Source: JADKCL01 sp031415375
GTDB lineage: Bacteria > Bacteroidota > Bacteroidia > J057 > JADKCL01
Assembly: GCA_031415375.1 (NCBI GenBank)
Contig: JANORP010000208.1
Span: 29,911-93,910 of the forward strand
Length of the DNA stretch: 64,000 nucleotides
Direction: 5' to 3'
The position numbers and the translations under genes are program-made. The first letter of the stretch is position 1, and every line of letters starts with the position of its first letter. The notes beneath the pieces are model-generated. The model was not told the origin of the DNA, ran no database searches, and saw only the letters and a program-made list of their open reading frames with translations. Below are positions 26,980-34,944 of the stretch, one piece after another.

Positions 26980-27858
26980 ATGAAAGGCATCATCTTGGCC
27001 GGAGGATCTGGCACGCGGCTCTACCCACTTACGATCTCGGTGAGCAAGCAGCTCATGCCCGTGTACGACAAGCCGATGATTTATTATCCCTTATCGACGA
27101 TGATCACGGCCGGCATCAGGGAGATCCTCATCATTTCTACGCCCTTTGACCTGCCGCTCTTCCAAAACCTGTTGGGAGATGGTAGCCGCATAGGGCTGCG
27201 CTTTGAGTATGCCGTGCAAGAGAAGCCCGAGGGCCTCGCCCAGGCCTTTATCATCGGTGAGGAATTTGTCGGTGACGACGACGTCGCCCTGATCTTGGGC
27301 GACAACATCTTTTACGGCACCGAGCTCAACCATACCTTGCAGGAAGCGGCGCGCTTGGTGCGCACAGAAGGCGGCGGCATGGTATTTGCCTACCACGTCT
27401 CAGACCCTGAGCGGTATGGCGTCGTCGATTTTGCCCCCAATGGCGAGGTGCTTTCCATCGAGGAAAAACCGACGCATCCCAAGAGTTCATTTGCGGTGCC
27501 CGGCATCTATTTCTACGACAACAAAGTCGTCGAAATCGCCAAGAACCTCAAGCCAAGCGTGCGAGGTGAATTGGAGATCACCGACGTGAACAAAATTTAC
27601 TTGGAGCACAAGCGCCTACGGGTCTCGATCTTGAACCGTGGCACAGCTTGGCTCGACACCGGCACCCACGACAGCCTCCAAGACGCTGGCCAGTTTGTGC
27701 AGATCATCGAGAAACGCCAGGGCCTCAAGGTCGGTTGCATCGAGGAGGCCGCTTGGGAAATGGGATTCATCGACGACGACGGGCTACGCAATGCTGCCGA
27801 AGGTCTCCTCAAGAGCGGTTACGGCATCTACCTGCTTGGCTTGCTCGGGGGCAAGTGA
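26980..27858 (+). CDS. rfbA: Glucose-1-phosphate thymidylyltransferase
   Basis: A 292-residue RmlA, the first enzyme of dTDP-sugar synthesis. The nucleotidyltransferase signature G-G-S-G-T-R-L-Y-P-L-T is at residues 8-18, with K-P-M-I-Y-Y-P-L and L-G-D-N-I-F-Y-G downstream and E-E-K-P-T-H-P-K-S. The length and C-terminal helix are normal for the long RmlA form. The stop codon abuts the ATG of the following glycosyltransferase (TGACATG). Confidence 0.97.
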   Translation: MKGIILAGGSGTRLYPLTISVSKQLMPVYDKPMIYYPLSTMITAGIREILIISTPFDLPLFQNLLGDGSRIGLRFEYAVQEKPEGLAQAFIIGEEFVGDDDVALILGDNIFYGTELNHTLQEAARLVRTEGGGMVFAYHVSDPERYGVVDFAPNGEVLSIEEKPTHPKSSFAVPGIYFYDNKVVEIAKNLKPSVRGELEITDVNKIYLEHKRLRVSILNRGTAWLDTGTHDSLQDAGQFVQIIEKRQGLKVGCIEEAAWEMGFIDDDGLRNAAEGLLKSGYGIYLLGLLGGK

Positions 27859-27859
27859 C

Positions 27860-28924
27860 ATGACCGTTCCAGGACGCAAGACCATTTTGTTTGTTGCGCC
27901 CAGCAATTCCAGTTTCGTGCGGCAAGACGCAGAAATGCTCAGCGAGCATTTTGATGTGCAGCGCTTTGAATTTGGATCCCGCAAAGGGTTCCAAATGCTG
28001 GTCTATCAATTGAAATTGTGCATTTGGTTGTTGCGGCGGCTGCCAGCGGCGGCCGCCGTCTATATTTGGTTTGGCGACTACCACAGTTTCTTGCCCACCC
28101 TGTGGGCCCGCATCTTTGGTCGCCCATCGCTGTTGGTCATCGGTGGCTACGATGCCGCCCGATTGCCGGCCTACAACTATGGGGGCCACAACAGCAAGCT
28201 GCGCAGTTACATGATCCGCAAGAGCTGCGATTGGGCGACCAAGCTGCTCCCTGTTTCTGATTTTGTGAATGCCGAACTCTCCCAACGCATCGGCAACGGC
28301 ACGTTGCCGAAACGCGAAGTGATACACAATGGCGTGGACATTGCTGTATTCCAAACAGCCAACGCACACGATAGCGCGCGAAGCGGAGCGATATGCGTCT
28401 CCATTGCCGACACCGTGGCGCGCGCACAGATCAAAGGCTTGGATCGCTATGCCGACGTGGCGCGGCAATTTCCCGACGAAGCGTTTGTCTTGGTCGGGGT
28501 CACAGGCGCAGCACTTGCCTATTTGCACGACTTCCAAGTGCCCAACTTGCAACTCATGGGCCTCAAACCCCGCGCGGAACTGCAGGCCCTGTACAGCAGG
28601 GCGCGCTTGGTCTGCCAATTCTCAAGGTTTGAATCGTTTGGGATGGCCTTGGCAGAGGGCATGTTGTGCGGCTGTATTCCCGTGACCTTGCCTGGGGTGG
28701 GCACAGGGGAGATCCTGTCCCAAGACAGTGGGTATGTAGCGCGCTCCACCGAAACCGAAGACTTGGTCATCGCCACCCGGCAAGCCTTTGCGCAGGGCCC
28801 AGCCATGGCCATACAAGCAAGGCAGCGCATCCTCTCCAACTTCAGTCTAGAAAAGCGTGGGTTCCGCATCCTTGCGGTTTTCAAGGCTTTGGGGATCGGT
28901 GAGGGAGATACGAAACAAGGTTAA
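27860..28924 (+). CDS. Glycosyltransferase family 4 protein
   Basis: The ATG at 27860 is right after the rfbA stop and gives 354 residues. A GT-B fold is suggested by the N-terminal half (L-F-V-A-P-S-N-S-S-F-V-R-Q-D), V-I-H-N-G-V-D mid-protein, and the donor site F-E-S-F-G-M-A-L-A-E-G-M-L-C-G-C-I-P-V-T, an E-x7-E type motif. The first part is shorter than in classical GT4 enzymes, and a weakly hydrophobic stretch around W-L-L-R-R-L-P may contact the membrane. It probably adds a sugar to the surface polysaccharide. The acceptor is unknown. Confidence 0.87.
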   Translation: MTVPGRKTILFVAPSNSSFVRQDAEMLSEHFDVQRFEFGSRKGFQMLVYQLKLCIWLLRRLPAAAAVYIWFGDYHSFLPTLWARIFGRPSLLVIGGYDAARLPAYNYGGHNSKLRSYMIRKSCDWATKLLPVSDFVNAELSQRIGNGTLPKREVIHNGVDIAVFQTANAHDSARSGAICVSIADTVARAQIKGLDRYADVARQFPDEAFVLVGVTGAALAYLHDFQVPNLQLMGLKPRAELQALYSRARLVCQFSRFESFGMALAEGMLCGCIPVTLPGVGTGEILSQDSGYVARSTETEDLVIATRQAFAQGPAMAIQARQRILSNFSLEKRGFRILAVFKALGIGEGDTKQG

Positions 28925-29040
28925 CGGTCTGGACAGACAGCGCGACCAATGCACGCGCGGCCTGTTCATTGGCACCAAAAAGGGACTTTAATTTTCCCTA
29001 TGTGCATGTATATTTAGGACATGTTACTTCAGGAGCTCCA

Positions 29041-30369
29041 ATGAAAAAGTATCAGCATTTGATCAATCACAGCATCATCACGGTGTTGTTGATCCTGGTG
29101 ATGGCAGCGATCACCCAAGTTTGGTCCCAGCAACCCGCCCTCTTGAGTGCACCCATCTTGGGAGCACAGACCACCACATCCGCCAAGGTTTGGACCATGG
29201 TGCGGGACTGCAGGCAAGTCGCCTTGCACGCAGGCACCCAGGTGTATGAAATTGCCACCGCAGGCAAGCCGCACTGGAAAGGCCATGTCCCCGTGACTTT
29301 TGCAGTGACCGGGATTCCAGCCGGTGCCACGGTCGAGGCCCAGCTCTATTTGGACGGCCAGCCAGCGGGCCAGCCTTTCCAAATCGCCACCACGCCAGTC
29401 ACCCTGCAGCCAGCGTGGTCATTTTTGTTGGGATCCTGTGCCCTCTATGGCGTTGGCTTGTCGGGGATGATCAAGCCGGGCCGTTATACCAAGATTTTTG
29501 ATGAGATGCGCGCCAACCCCAGCGACTTCATGCTGTGGCTGGGCGACAACGTCTATTTGCTCAATGGAGAGTGGAATGACCCCGTGCGCATGTATGAAAA
29601 ATACACCAAAGTCCGCCTGGACCCAGCCACCAACGCCTTCCTTGCATCACGACCCCAATACGCCATCTTGGACGACCACGACTACGGCCCCAACAACGCC
29701 GAGGGAGACTTCCCAAACAAAGGCACCACACTAGGCTGCTTCCGAGACTTCTGGCCCAATCCCTATTTTGGCCAAGGCGAGGGGACAGGCAGCTATTACG
29801 ACTTTCAATACCAAGACGGCGCCTTTTTTATGTTGGACGACCGCTGGTACCGCAACTCCATCGGCAATGCACAAGTCATCGGCCCGCAGCAGATGCAGTG
29901 GTTGCAGCAACGACTCAAGGCCAGCACCGCCACCTTTAAATTTATCGCGCTCGGGAGTCAGGTACTTAGCGAGGTCAATGCACACGAGACGTGGTCCCGA
30001 TTTCCAGAGCGGCAGCAACTCTTTGACTTCATCAAAGCCCAGCGCATCACAGGCGTGATCTTTCTCTCCGGGGATCGTCACTTCACCGAACTGTGCCGTC
30101 TGGAGCAGGCGGGGCTTTATCCCTTGTATGACTTCACGAGTTCGCCGATCAGCAGCATCTTGCGCAAGCAAGTAGATCGACCCAAAGATCCCGAGTACGA
30201 CCATGCCTTGCGGGTTCCCGAGACCAAGGTGGTCGCGCACAACTTCGGCAAAGTCACCATCGAGGGACCCTTGGGCCAGCGGCTGTGCAAGTTGCAGACC
30301 TTCGACGATTACGGTCGGCTGTTGTGGACACACGAGATTCCCCAGCAAGCCCTCGTTTGGGCGCCATGA
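29041..30369 (+). CDS. PhoD-like alkaline phosphatase / metallophosphoesterase
   Basis: The ATG at 29041 is preceded by AGGAG at good spacing, unusual here. The 442-residue product has a signal peptide ending Q-V-W-S-Q. A fibronectin-like N-terminal domain (about 30-130) precedes the PhoD-type catalytic domain with L-G-D-N-V-Y-L (metal site), L-D-D-H-D-Y-G-P-N-N and S-G-D-R-H-F-T-E. PhoD enzymes are secreted phosphodiesterase/monoesterases that use Ca and Fe. It is not an obvious member of the polysaccharide pathway although it sits inside that region. Confidence 0.88.
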   Translation: MKKYQHLINHSIITVLLILVMAAITQVWSQQPALLSAPILGAQTTTSAKVWTMVRDCRQVALHAGTQVYEIATAGKPHWKGHVPVTFAVTGIPAGATVEAQLYLDGQPAGQPFQIATTPVTLQPAWSFLLGSCALYGVGLSGMIKPGRYTKIFDEMRANPSDFMLWLGDNVYLLNGEWNDPVRMYEKYTKVRLDPATNAFLASRPQYAILDDHDYGPNNAEGDFPNKGTTLGCFRDFWPNPYFGQGEGTGSYYDFQYQDGAFFMLDDRWYRNSIGNAQVIGPQQMQWLQQRLKASTATFKFIALGSQVLSEVNAHETWSRFPERQQLFDFIKAQRITGVIFLSGDRHFTELCRLEQAGLYPLYDFTSSPISSILRKQVDRPKDPEYDHALRVPETKVVAHNFGKVTIEGPLGQRLCKLQTFDDYGRLLWTHEIPQQALVWAP

Positions 30370-30432
30370 GTGAGGGGCATGGATCCCTCATGCAAGCACG
30401 ACAACTTGGTAGCGTTGCGGCATATCAGCTGC

Positions 30433-31938
30433 CTACGGCAGCTTGATGCCCTTGTCTTTGTTGGGTCTCACCTTGGACAGCACCAGGGCGACCATCTTCT
30501 TGGAGTCGGGGATCGCATCCAGCACATAGACGATGCCCGCAAAGACCACCGTAAAAACGCCGCCCTTCAAGATATAGGTCACGATCGGCCCCTGCACGAC
30601 AGGGATGAAATGACATGCCCCGTAAGCCACGGCAGTCGCCATGAGCACCAGCAGCATTCGCAATGAAAATGGAAACAGGCCATAGCGTGCCCAGAGGAAA
30701 CCGAGGCGGCCTAGATTGGCGAGCAAGATCGCGAGGCCCGTTGCCAGCGCAGCACCCTCGATCCCATAGTGAGGGATGAAATACAGATTCATCGCAATAC
30801 CCGCAGCAAACACAAAGAAACTCAGGTACAAGTCCATCTTGTAGTAGCGCGACATGATCAGGATATAGGTATTCAGGCCGGTGATCATGTCCAGCACCCG
30901 CGACAGCCCGATGATCACCAATGCCGTCGCACCCGTCGCAAATGTCGCTGGCATCATGGCATAGAGCGAGTCAATCCCGAGCACCATCATCACAAAGAGG
31001 TAGGCCCCCACACCCAAGTTGATCAGCGACGTGCGCTGGTAGAGCCTTTGCATCGCGGCCATGTCATTTTTGGCCCAGTGGTCCGCAATTTGTGGCGAGG
31101 CCACCTTTTGGATCGCCCGCCACGGGATCACGATAAGTGCGCTCACATAAAACGACGTTGTATAGACCCCTACAGCATCCATCCCCAAGTAAGAGGCCAG
31201 CATGAGCCCGTCGATGTTGTAGAGGATGATAGCAGAGATATTGCCCATGAGCGTAAACCCGCCAAAGACCAGCACCTTGCGCATCAGTTGTTTCATGCGC
31301 CAGCTGCGCTTGGGCAGCACGTGCAGTTGCCCAAGCCACCAGGTATAGAGCACCATGAGCAGCGTCACGCTCGAGAGCAGTGCCACATACACCATCACAA
31401 ACGTGGGGAAATCGATCCAGTCCATGGCATACAGCAAGATCGCCACCGCCACAAAGATGCGTTGGATGATCTCCCTGAAGAGGATCGGCACCACCGTCTT
31501 GAGCAGCGACCGCAGGTAGGCATCAAAGAGATCGAAGTACAGCGTCGCAAAGCCCAGCGGTATCAGGTACCAAAAGTAGTCCACCATGAGTGGCGACTCC
31601 TTTTGGAAATAATCAAAGATCTGCTGCTGAAACAGCAGCACGAGCAGCGTCACCACCACAAACCCCAAGGCCGGGATCAACAAGAGCCAAAAGAGGAAAT
31701 GGTGGTGTTTACGGTCTTTGTTTTGGAAATACGGGAAAAACCGCAGTGTCATCGTCGAGAAACCCATCGCCGAGAACTGGGCATAGAGCATCGCATTGGT
31801 CACCAAGATATTCGCCAGGCCCACCTCCTCGGCTGAGAGGAAGTTGGTAAAGAGCAAGATCTTGTTCACAAACCCGATCGCCGCCCCGATGTACTGGAGC
31901 AGCGAAGACTGTATGCTTTGACGACGAATGATTCCCAA
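30433..31938 (-). CDS. Polysaccharide flippase (Wzx/MATE-like)
   Basis: A 501-residue integral membrane protein with about 12-14 hydrophobic helices and a start M-G-I-I-R-R-Q-S that is characteristic of Bacteroidota lipopolysaccharide flippases. It belongs to the MOP exporter superfamily (polysaccharide_synt type). It likely turns lipid-linked oligosaccharide across the inner membrane. The start codon read here is TTG, with no ATG upstream in frame. It is convergent with the phosphatase gene and faces no partner on its own strand within 200 bases. Confidence 0.9.
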   Translation of the reverse strand: MGIIRRQSIQSSLLQYIGAAIGFVNKILLFTNFLSAEEVGLANILVTNAMLYAQFSAMGFSTMTLRFFPYFQNKDRKHHHFLFWLLLIPALGFVVVTLLVLLFQQQIFDYFQKESPLMVDYFWYLIPLGFATLYFDLFDAYLRSLLKTVVPILFREIIQRIFVAVAILLYAMDWIDFPTFVMVYVALLSSVTLLMVLYTWWLGQLHVLPKRSWRMKQLMRKVLVFGGFTLMGNISAIILYNIDGLMLASYLGMDAVGVYTTSFYVSALIVIPWRAIQKVASPQIADHWAKNDMAAMQRLYQRTSLINLGVGAYLFVMMVLGIDSLYAMMPATFATGATALVIIGLSRVLDMITGLNTYILIMSRYYKMDLYLSFFVFAAGIAMNLYFIPHYGIEGAALATGLAILLANLGRLGFLWARYGLFPFSLRMLLVLMATAVAYGACHFIPVVQGPIVTYILKGGVFTVVFAGIVYVLDAIPDSKKMVALVLSKVRPNKDKGIKLP

Positions 31939-32141
31939 ATTGCAGACGTTTCTAAGCCGCCAAAGTACGCTGATTTAGGGGAACGAGGGAGAAATTTTGA
32001 TGACGGCTTTTGATCCATACCCTGTAGAGATCGTGCAGATATCGGCGATTTCTAGCAGGATGATCATCGATGATGGGGGTTGACGACGCGCTGAGGGAGA
32101 TCGATCTAAATCCTTCGCACAGATTGTCATTACCACACGCC

Positions 32142-32879
32142 TCACCGCAAAAACAGCTCTACAAAGGCATCTCGCCTTTCACGTGACACCGGCAGCACCA
32201 TGCCATCACGCATCGTCACCTCTCCACCTCGGCCTTTGACATACTTGAGCAGATGCGAGAGGTTGATGATATGGCTTTTGTGGATGCGCGCGAAGCCATG
32301 TGGCAGCAGCAGGTCGTCAAAGTCTTTGATGTTTTTGGAAGCCATTTCCATCCTGTTGTCGAGCATGTAAAAATGCGTATAGTTACGGGAGGCTTCAACG
32401 CGCACGATATCAGACAATTGCAAGACCGAGAAACCGTCGGGTTCCGAGACCACGAGTTGTGTCTTGAATTGGTCTTGAGCCGTTTGCCTGATGAGTGCAT
32501 TCACCGGGGCAGCGGGAACAATGCGCATATTGTCTTTCACTTTTTCCAATGCAGACCGCAAATCCTTGATCCGCACAGGTTTCAGCAAATAGTCAGCCGC
32601 ATCAAATCTGAAGGAGTCAAAGGCATGCTGCTTGTGGGCGCTCACGAAGATCACCTGAAAATTGATCTTTTCGAGGGATTCCAAGACCTCAAAACCAGAG
32701 CCAGAATGCATTTGTATGTCCAGAAAGACAAGATCGGGTTGCTTTGCCTCGATCAGTGCGACCGCCGTTTTTGGGGAGTCGGCCTCACCTATGACGGTGA
32801 CCTCCTTGAAAAACTGATCCAAGATTGTGCGCAGCGTCATGCGGGCACTTTGTTCGTCATCAACAATGATTGCTTTCAT
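32142..32879 (-). CDS. LytTR-family response regulator
   Basis: A 245-residue regulator with an N-terminal receiver domain (acidic pair in I-V-D-D-E, phosphoacceptor in V-F-L-D-I-Q-M, switch lysine in L-L-K-P-V-R) and a C-terminal LytTR DNA-binding domain (about 140-240; R-I-H-K-S-H-I-I-N-L). Such regulators in Bacteroidota usually pair with a LytS/5TM-type histidine kinase next door. None is adjacent here, so it is an orphan. It sits between the flippase and a sugar dehydrogenase, so it may control envelope genes, but this is inference from position. Confidence 0.93.
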   Translation of the reverse strand: MKAIIVDDEQSARMTLRTILDQFFKEVTVIGEADSPKTAVALIEAKQPDLVFLDIQMHSGSGFEVLESLEKINFQVIFVSAHKQHAFDSFRFDAADYLLKPVRIKDLRSALEKVKDNMRIVPAAPVNALIRQTAQDQFKTQLVVSEPDGFSVLQLSDIVRVEASRNYTHFYMLDNRMEMASKNIKDFDDLLLPHGFARIHKSHIINLSHLLKYVKGRGGEVTMRDGMVLPVSRERRDAFVELFLR

Positions 32880-33070
32880 GGGACAATAGTGGTATTCAGT
32901 CTTGAGGGATATCGATAATGGAAGGTGGCTGGGGCAATACCCGGTAAAGAACCGCGCAAGGATCAGATTTTAGAAGACCCACCAAAACCATTCCCGAGCG
33001 TATTCAGACGCAAAATAGCAAGTAAAAGGGAACTTTTCCTTAACTTCACGACTTAATTCGCTCATAAAAG

Positions 33071-34099
33071 ATGCAGAAGACAAGGTTTGCGATCATCGGG
33101 TTTGGATATATCGGGCGGCGTCACGCCGAGATCATCAAGGGTCATCCCGATTGTGAGTTGGTGTCAGTATGCGACGTGCTGCCCGAAAAGGCTGCCTTTG
33201 CCGAGAGCTACCAAGTGCCGTTTTTTGTCGATGCCGAGACCATGCTCACCGATGGGCCGACCGCAGACGTCGTCTGCGTCTGCACACCCAACGGTTTGCA
33301 TGCGCAGCATGCATTGCTCGGTCTCAATCACAAAAAACATGTCGTGATCGAGAAACCGATGGGCATGACCAAGGCAGCCTGCGAGGAAGTGCTCTTCAAG
33401 TCCCTCCAAATGTCGCGCCTCGTGTTTTGCGTCATGCAAAACCGCTACAGCCCCACCTCTGAGTGGCTCAAGACCGTCGTGAACCAAGGCGTGCTCGGCA
33501 AGATCGAGATGGTGCAGGTCAATTGTTATTGGAACCGCGACGACCGCTACTATGGCAAGTCGCCTTGGAAAGGCACCCTGGACCTCGATGGCGGCCCTCT
33601 CTTTACCCAGTTCAGCCACTTCATGGACATCATGTATTGGCTGTTTGGAGACATCACCGACATCTCCGCGCAATTTTCCAACTTCAACCACCGTCACAAC
33701 ACCGAGTTTGAAGATTCCGGTTTGGTGACCTTTCGCCTCATTCAAGGCGGCATGGGCTGCATCAACTATTCCACAGCCGTCTGGGACAAAAACTTTGAGA
33801 GCAGCATCACCATCGTCGCCCAAAACGGCACCATCAAGGTCGGCGGGCAATACATGGAGCTCGTCGAATACTGCCACATCGACGGTTACGAGATGCCCGA
33901 GTTGGCGGCCGCCAACCCGCCCAACGACTACGGCCCCTACAAAGGCAGCGCCGCCAACCATCACTACATCTTTGAAAACGTGATCGCCACCCTCAGCGGT
34001 GCCAGCACCATCACCACCAACGCCTTGGAGGGCCTCAAAGTCGTGGAAATCATCGAGCGAATCTATCAGCAGCGCGACCTCTCCAACCTAAAAGGCTAA
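33071..34099 (+). CDS. Gfo/Idh/MocA dehydrogenase, WbpB/WlbA-like
   Basis: A 342-residue oxidoreductase with the NAD motif I-I-G-F-G-Y-I-G-R-R-H, catalytic lysine in V-I-E-K-P-M-G-M-T, and the segment V-M-Q-N-R-Y-S-P-T. The N-R-Y-S-P and D-G-G-P-L-F-T-Q-F-S-H-F motifs resemble WlbA/WbpB, which oxidises C3 of UDP-GlcNAc uronate and regenerates NAD through 2-oxoglutarate. It would act before the WbpE-like aminotransferase at 22.96 kb. It lies 9 kb from its partners and alone on this strand, between minus-strand genes. Confidence 0.9.
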   Translation: MQKTRFAIIGFGYIGRRHAEIIKGHPDCELVSVCDVLPEKAAFAESYQVPFFVDAETMLTDGPTADVVCVCTPNGLHAQHALLGLNHKKHVVIEKPMGMTKAACEEVLFKSLQMSRLVFCVMQNRYSPTSEWLKTVVNQGVLGKIEMVQVNCYWNRDDRYYGKSPWKGTLDLDGGPLFTQFSHFMDIMYWLFGDITDISAQFSNFNHRHNTEFEDSGLVTFRLIQGGMGCINYSTAVWDKNFESSITIVAQNGTIKVGGQYMELVEYCHIDGYEMPELAAANPPNDYGPYKGSAANHHYIFENVIATLSGASTITTNALEGLKVVEIIERIYQQRDLSNLKG

Positions 34100-34572
34100 A
34101 AAAAACCGAGCCAACCGAGCCCCGGGCCACCGGCCCCAAGGGCACGCGAATGCCAGCCTCCGGCTGCCGAAAAAAACCAAGGAATCCCAAAGCCAACCGA
34201 GCCCCGGGCCACCGGCCCCGAAGGGCACGCGAATGCCAGCCTCCGGCTGACGAAAAAACCCAAGGAATCCCAAAGCCAACCGAACACCAACCCGTCCCAA
34301 TAAGAGATCGGGCGCTCGCCAACAAAACATCAACGAAGCGCATCATAAATGTGCGGCGGCGCAAAGTCGTCGCGTTCGATGAACCCTTGCCCGCGGGTCT
34401 CAAAGCGACCCCGAACCCCGCCCCAAACACACTGCAACAACCGTCAGCGCACGCGAAAAATGGAAGAAAAATAGAAAGGAGCAAACACCCATGTGTCCAG
34501 AATCCAGCTCGGCGATGCGCCCATCAACCGCAAGGTCGTGCAGCACCCAAGGCAAAAGAAAACCAGCCAAAA
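34100..34572. other. Non-coding gap with tandem repeat
   Basis: No gene is supported in this 473-base stretch. Its left part (34100-34300) is a GC-rich tandem duplication described separately. The rest carries no recognisable gene on either strand and no clear promoter; a DUF5989-type partner gene, often seen next to SxtJ, was looked for and not found. The translated open frames through the repeat have Pro/Gly/Arg-rich composition typical of spurious frames. Confidence 0.6.
34109..34285. repeat. GC-rich tandem repeat, about 82 bases, 2.2 copies
   Basis: The unit begins CCAACCGAGCCCCGGGCCAC and includes GGGCACGCGAATGCCAGCCT and CCGGCTG, ending with CAAGGAATCCCAAAG. It repeats at 34111 and 34193 (period 82), with a partial third copy from 34276. 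Copies differ by a one-base insertion and a few changes, so it is a recent duplication. Each unit contains small palindromes (CCGGGCCACCGGCCC). Confidence 0.85.
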
Positions 34573-34938
34573 TCACCAGGGATGTTCCAGATCCTTGGGT
34601 GCATAGGCATGCTCCCGCACAGCATAATAGCTGCCATCTGTTTTCTTACGGAGTTGCAGCAAGTCTTTTTTGCCCAAGCGGCGCAGCAGGGCCAGCGGCG
34701 TCAAGAGCAAGAAAAAGACCACGCCCAAAATGATGTGTGAATTGATGAAACCCAGCACCTTGGCCAGGCCCAGCCAACCCAGGTGGATGTATTTGGCCGC
34801 AAGCGGAATCGCCAAGCCCACGATACCCACGCCCATGCCCACATACAGGCATTCCACGCGCCCCGTGATGAAGTAAAAGACCATCATGCCAGTGGCGATC
34901 ACCAGCAAAGTCTCGATATGTTTACCGCGTTGTTCCAT
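34573..34938 (-). CDS. SxtJ-like small membrane protein
   Basis: A 121-residue protein with three to four hydrophobic helices (about 10-28, 30-50, 60-84) and a basic C-terminal tail ending K-D-L-E-H-P-W. This layout and its position after a carbamoyltransferase match the SxtJ family, named from saxitoxin clusters but present in many surface polysaccharide loci. The reading frame starts 6 bases after the carbamoyltransferase stop. The biochemical role is not known; it may anchor or assist the carbamoyltransferase. Confidence 0.8.
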   Translation of the reverse strand: MEQRGKHIETLLVIATGMMVFYFITGRVECLYVGMGVGIVGLAIPLAAKYIHLGWLGLAKVLGFINSHIILGVVFFLLLTPLALLRRLGKKDLLQLRKKTDGSYYAVREHAYAPKDLEHPW

Positions 34939-34944
34939 TGTATA

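Noticed and set aside
30371..30390. TGAGGG/CCCTCA hairpin after the PhoD-like gene as a terminator
   Set aside because: Six-base stem, no following T tract on either strand.
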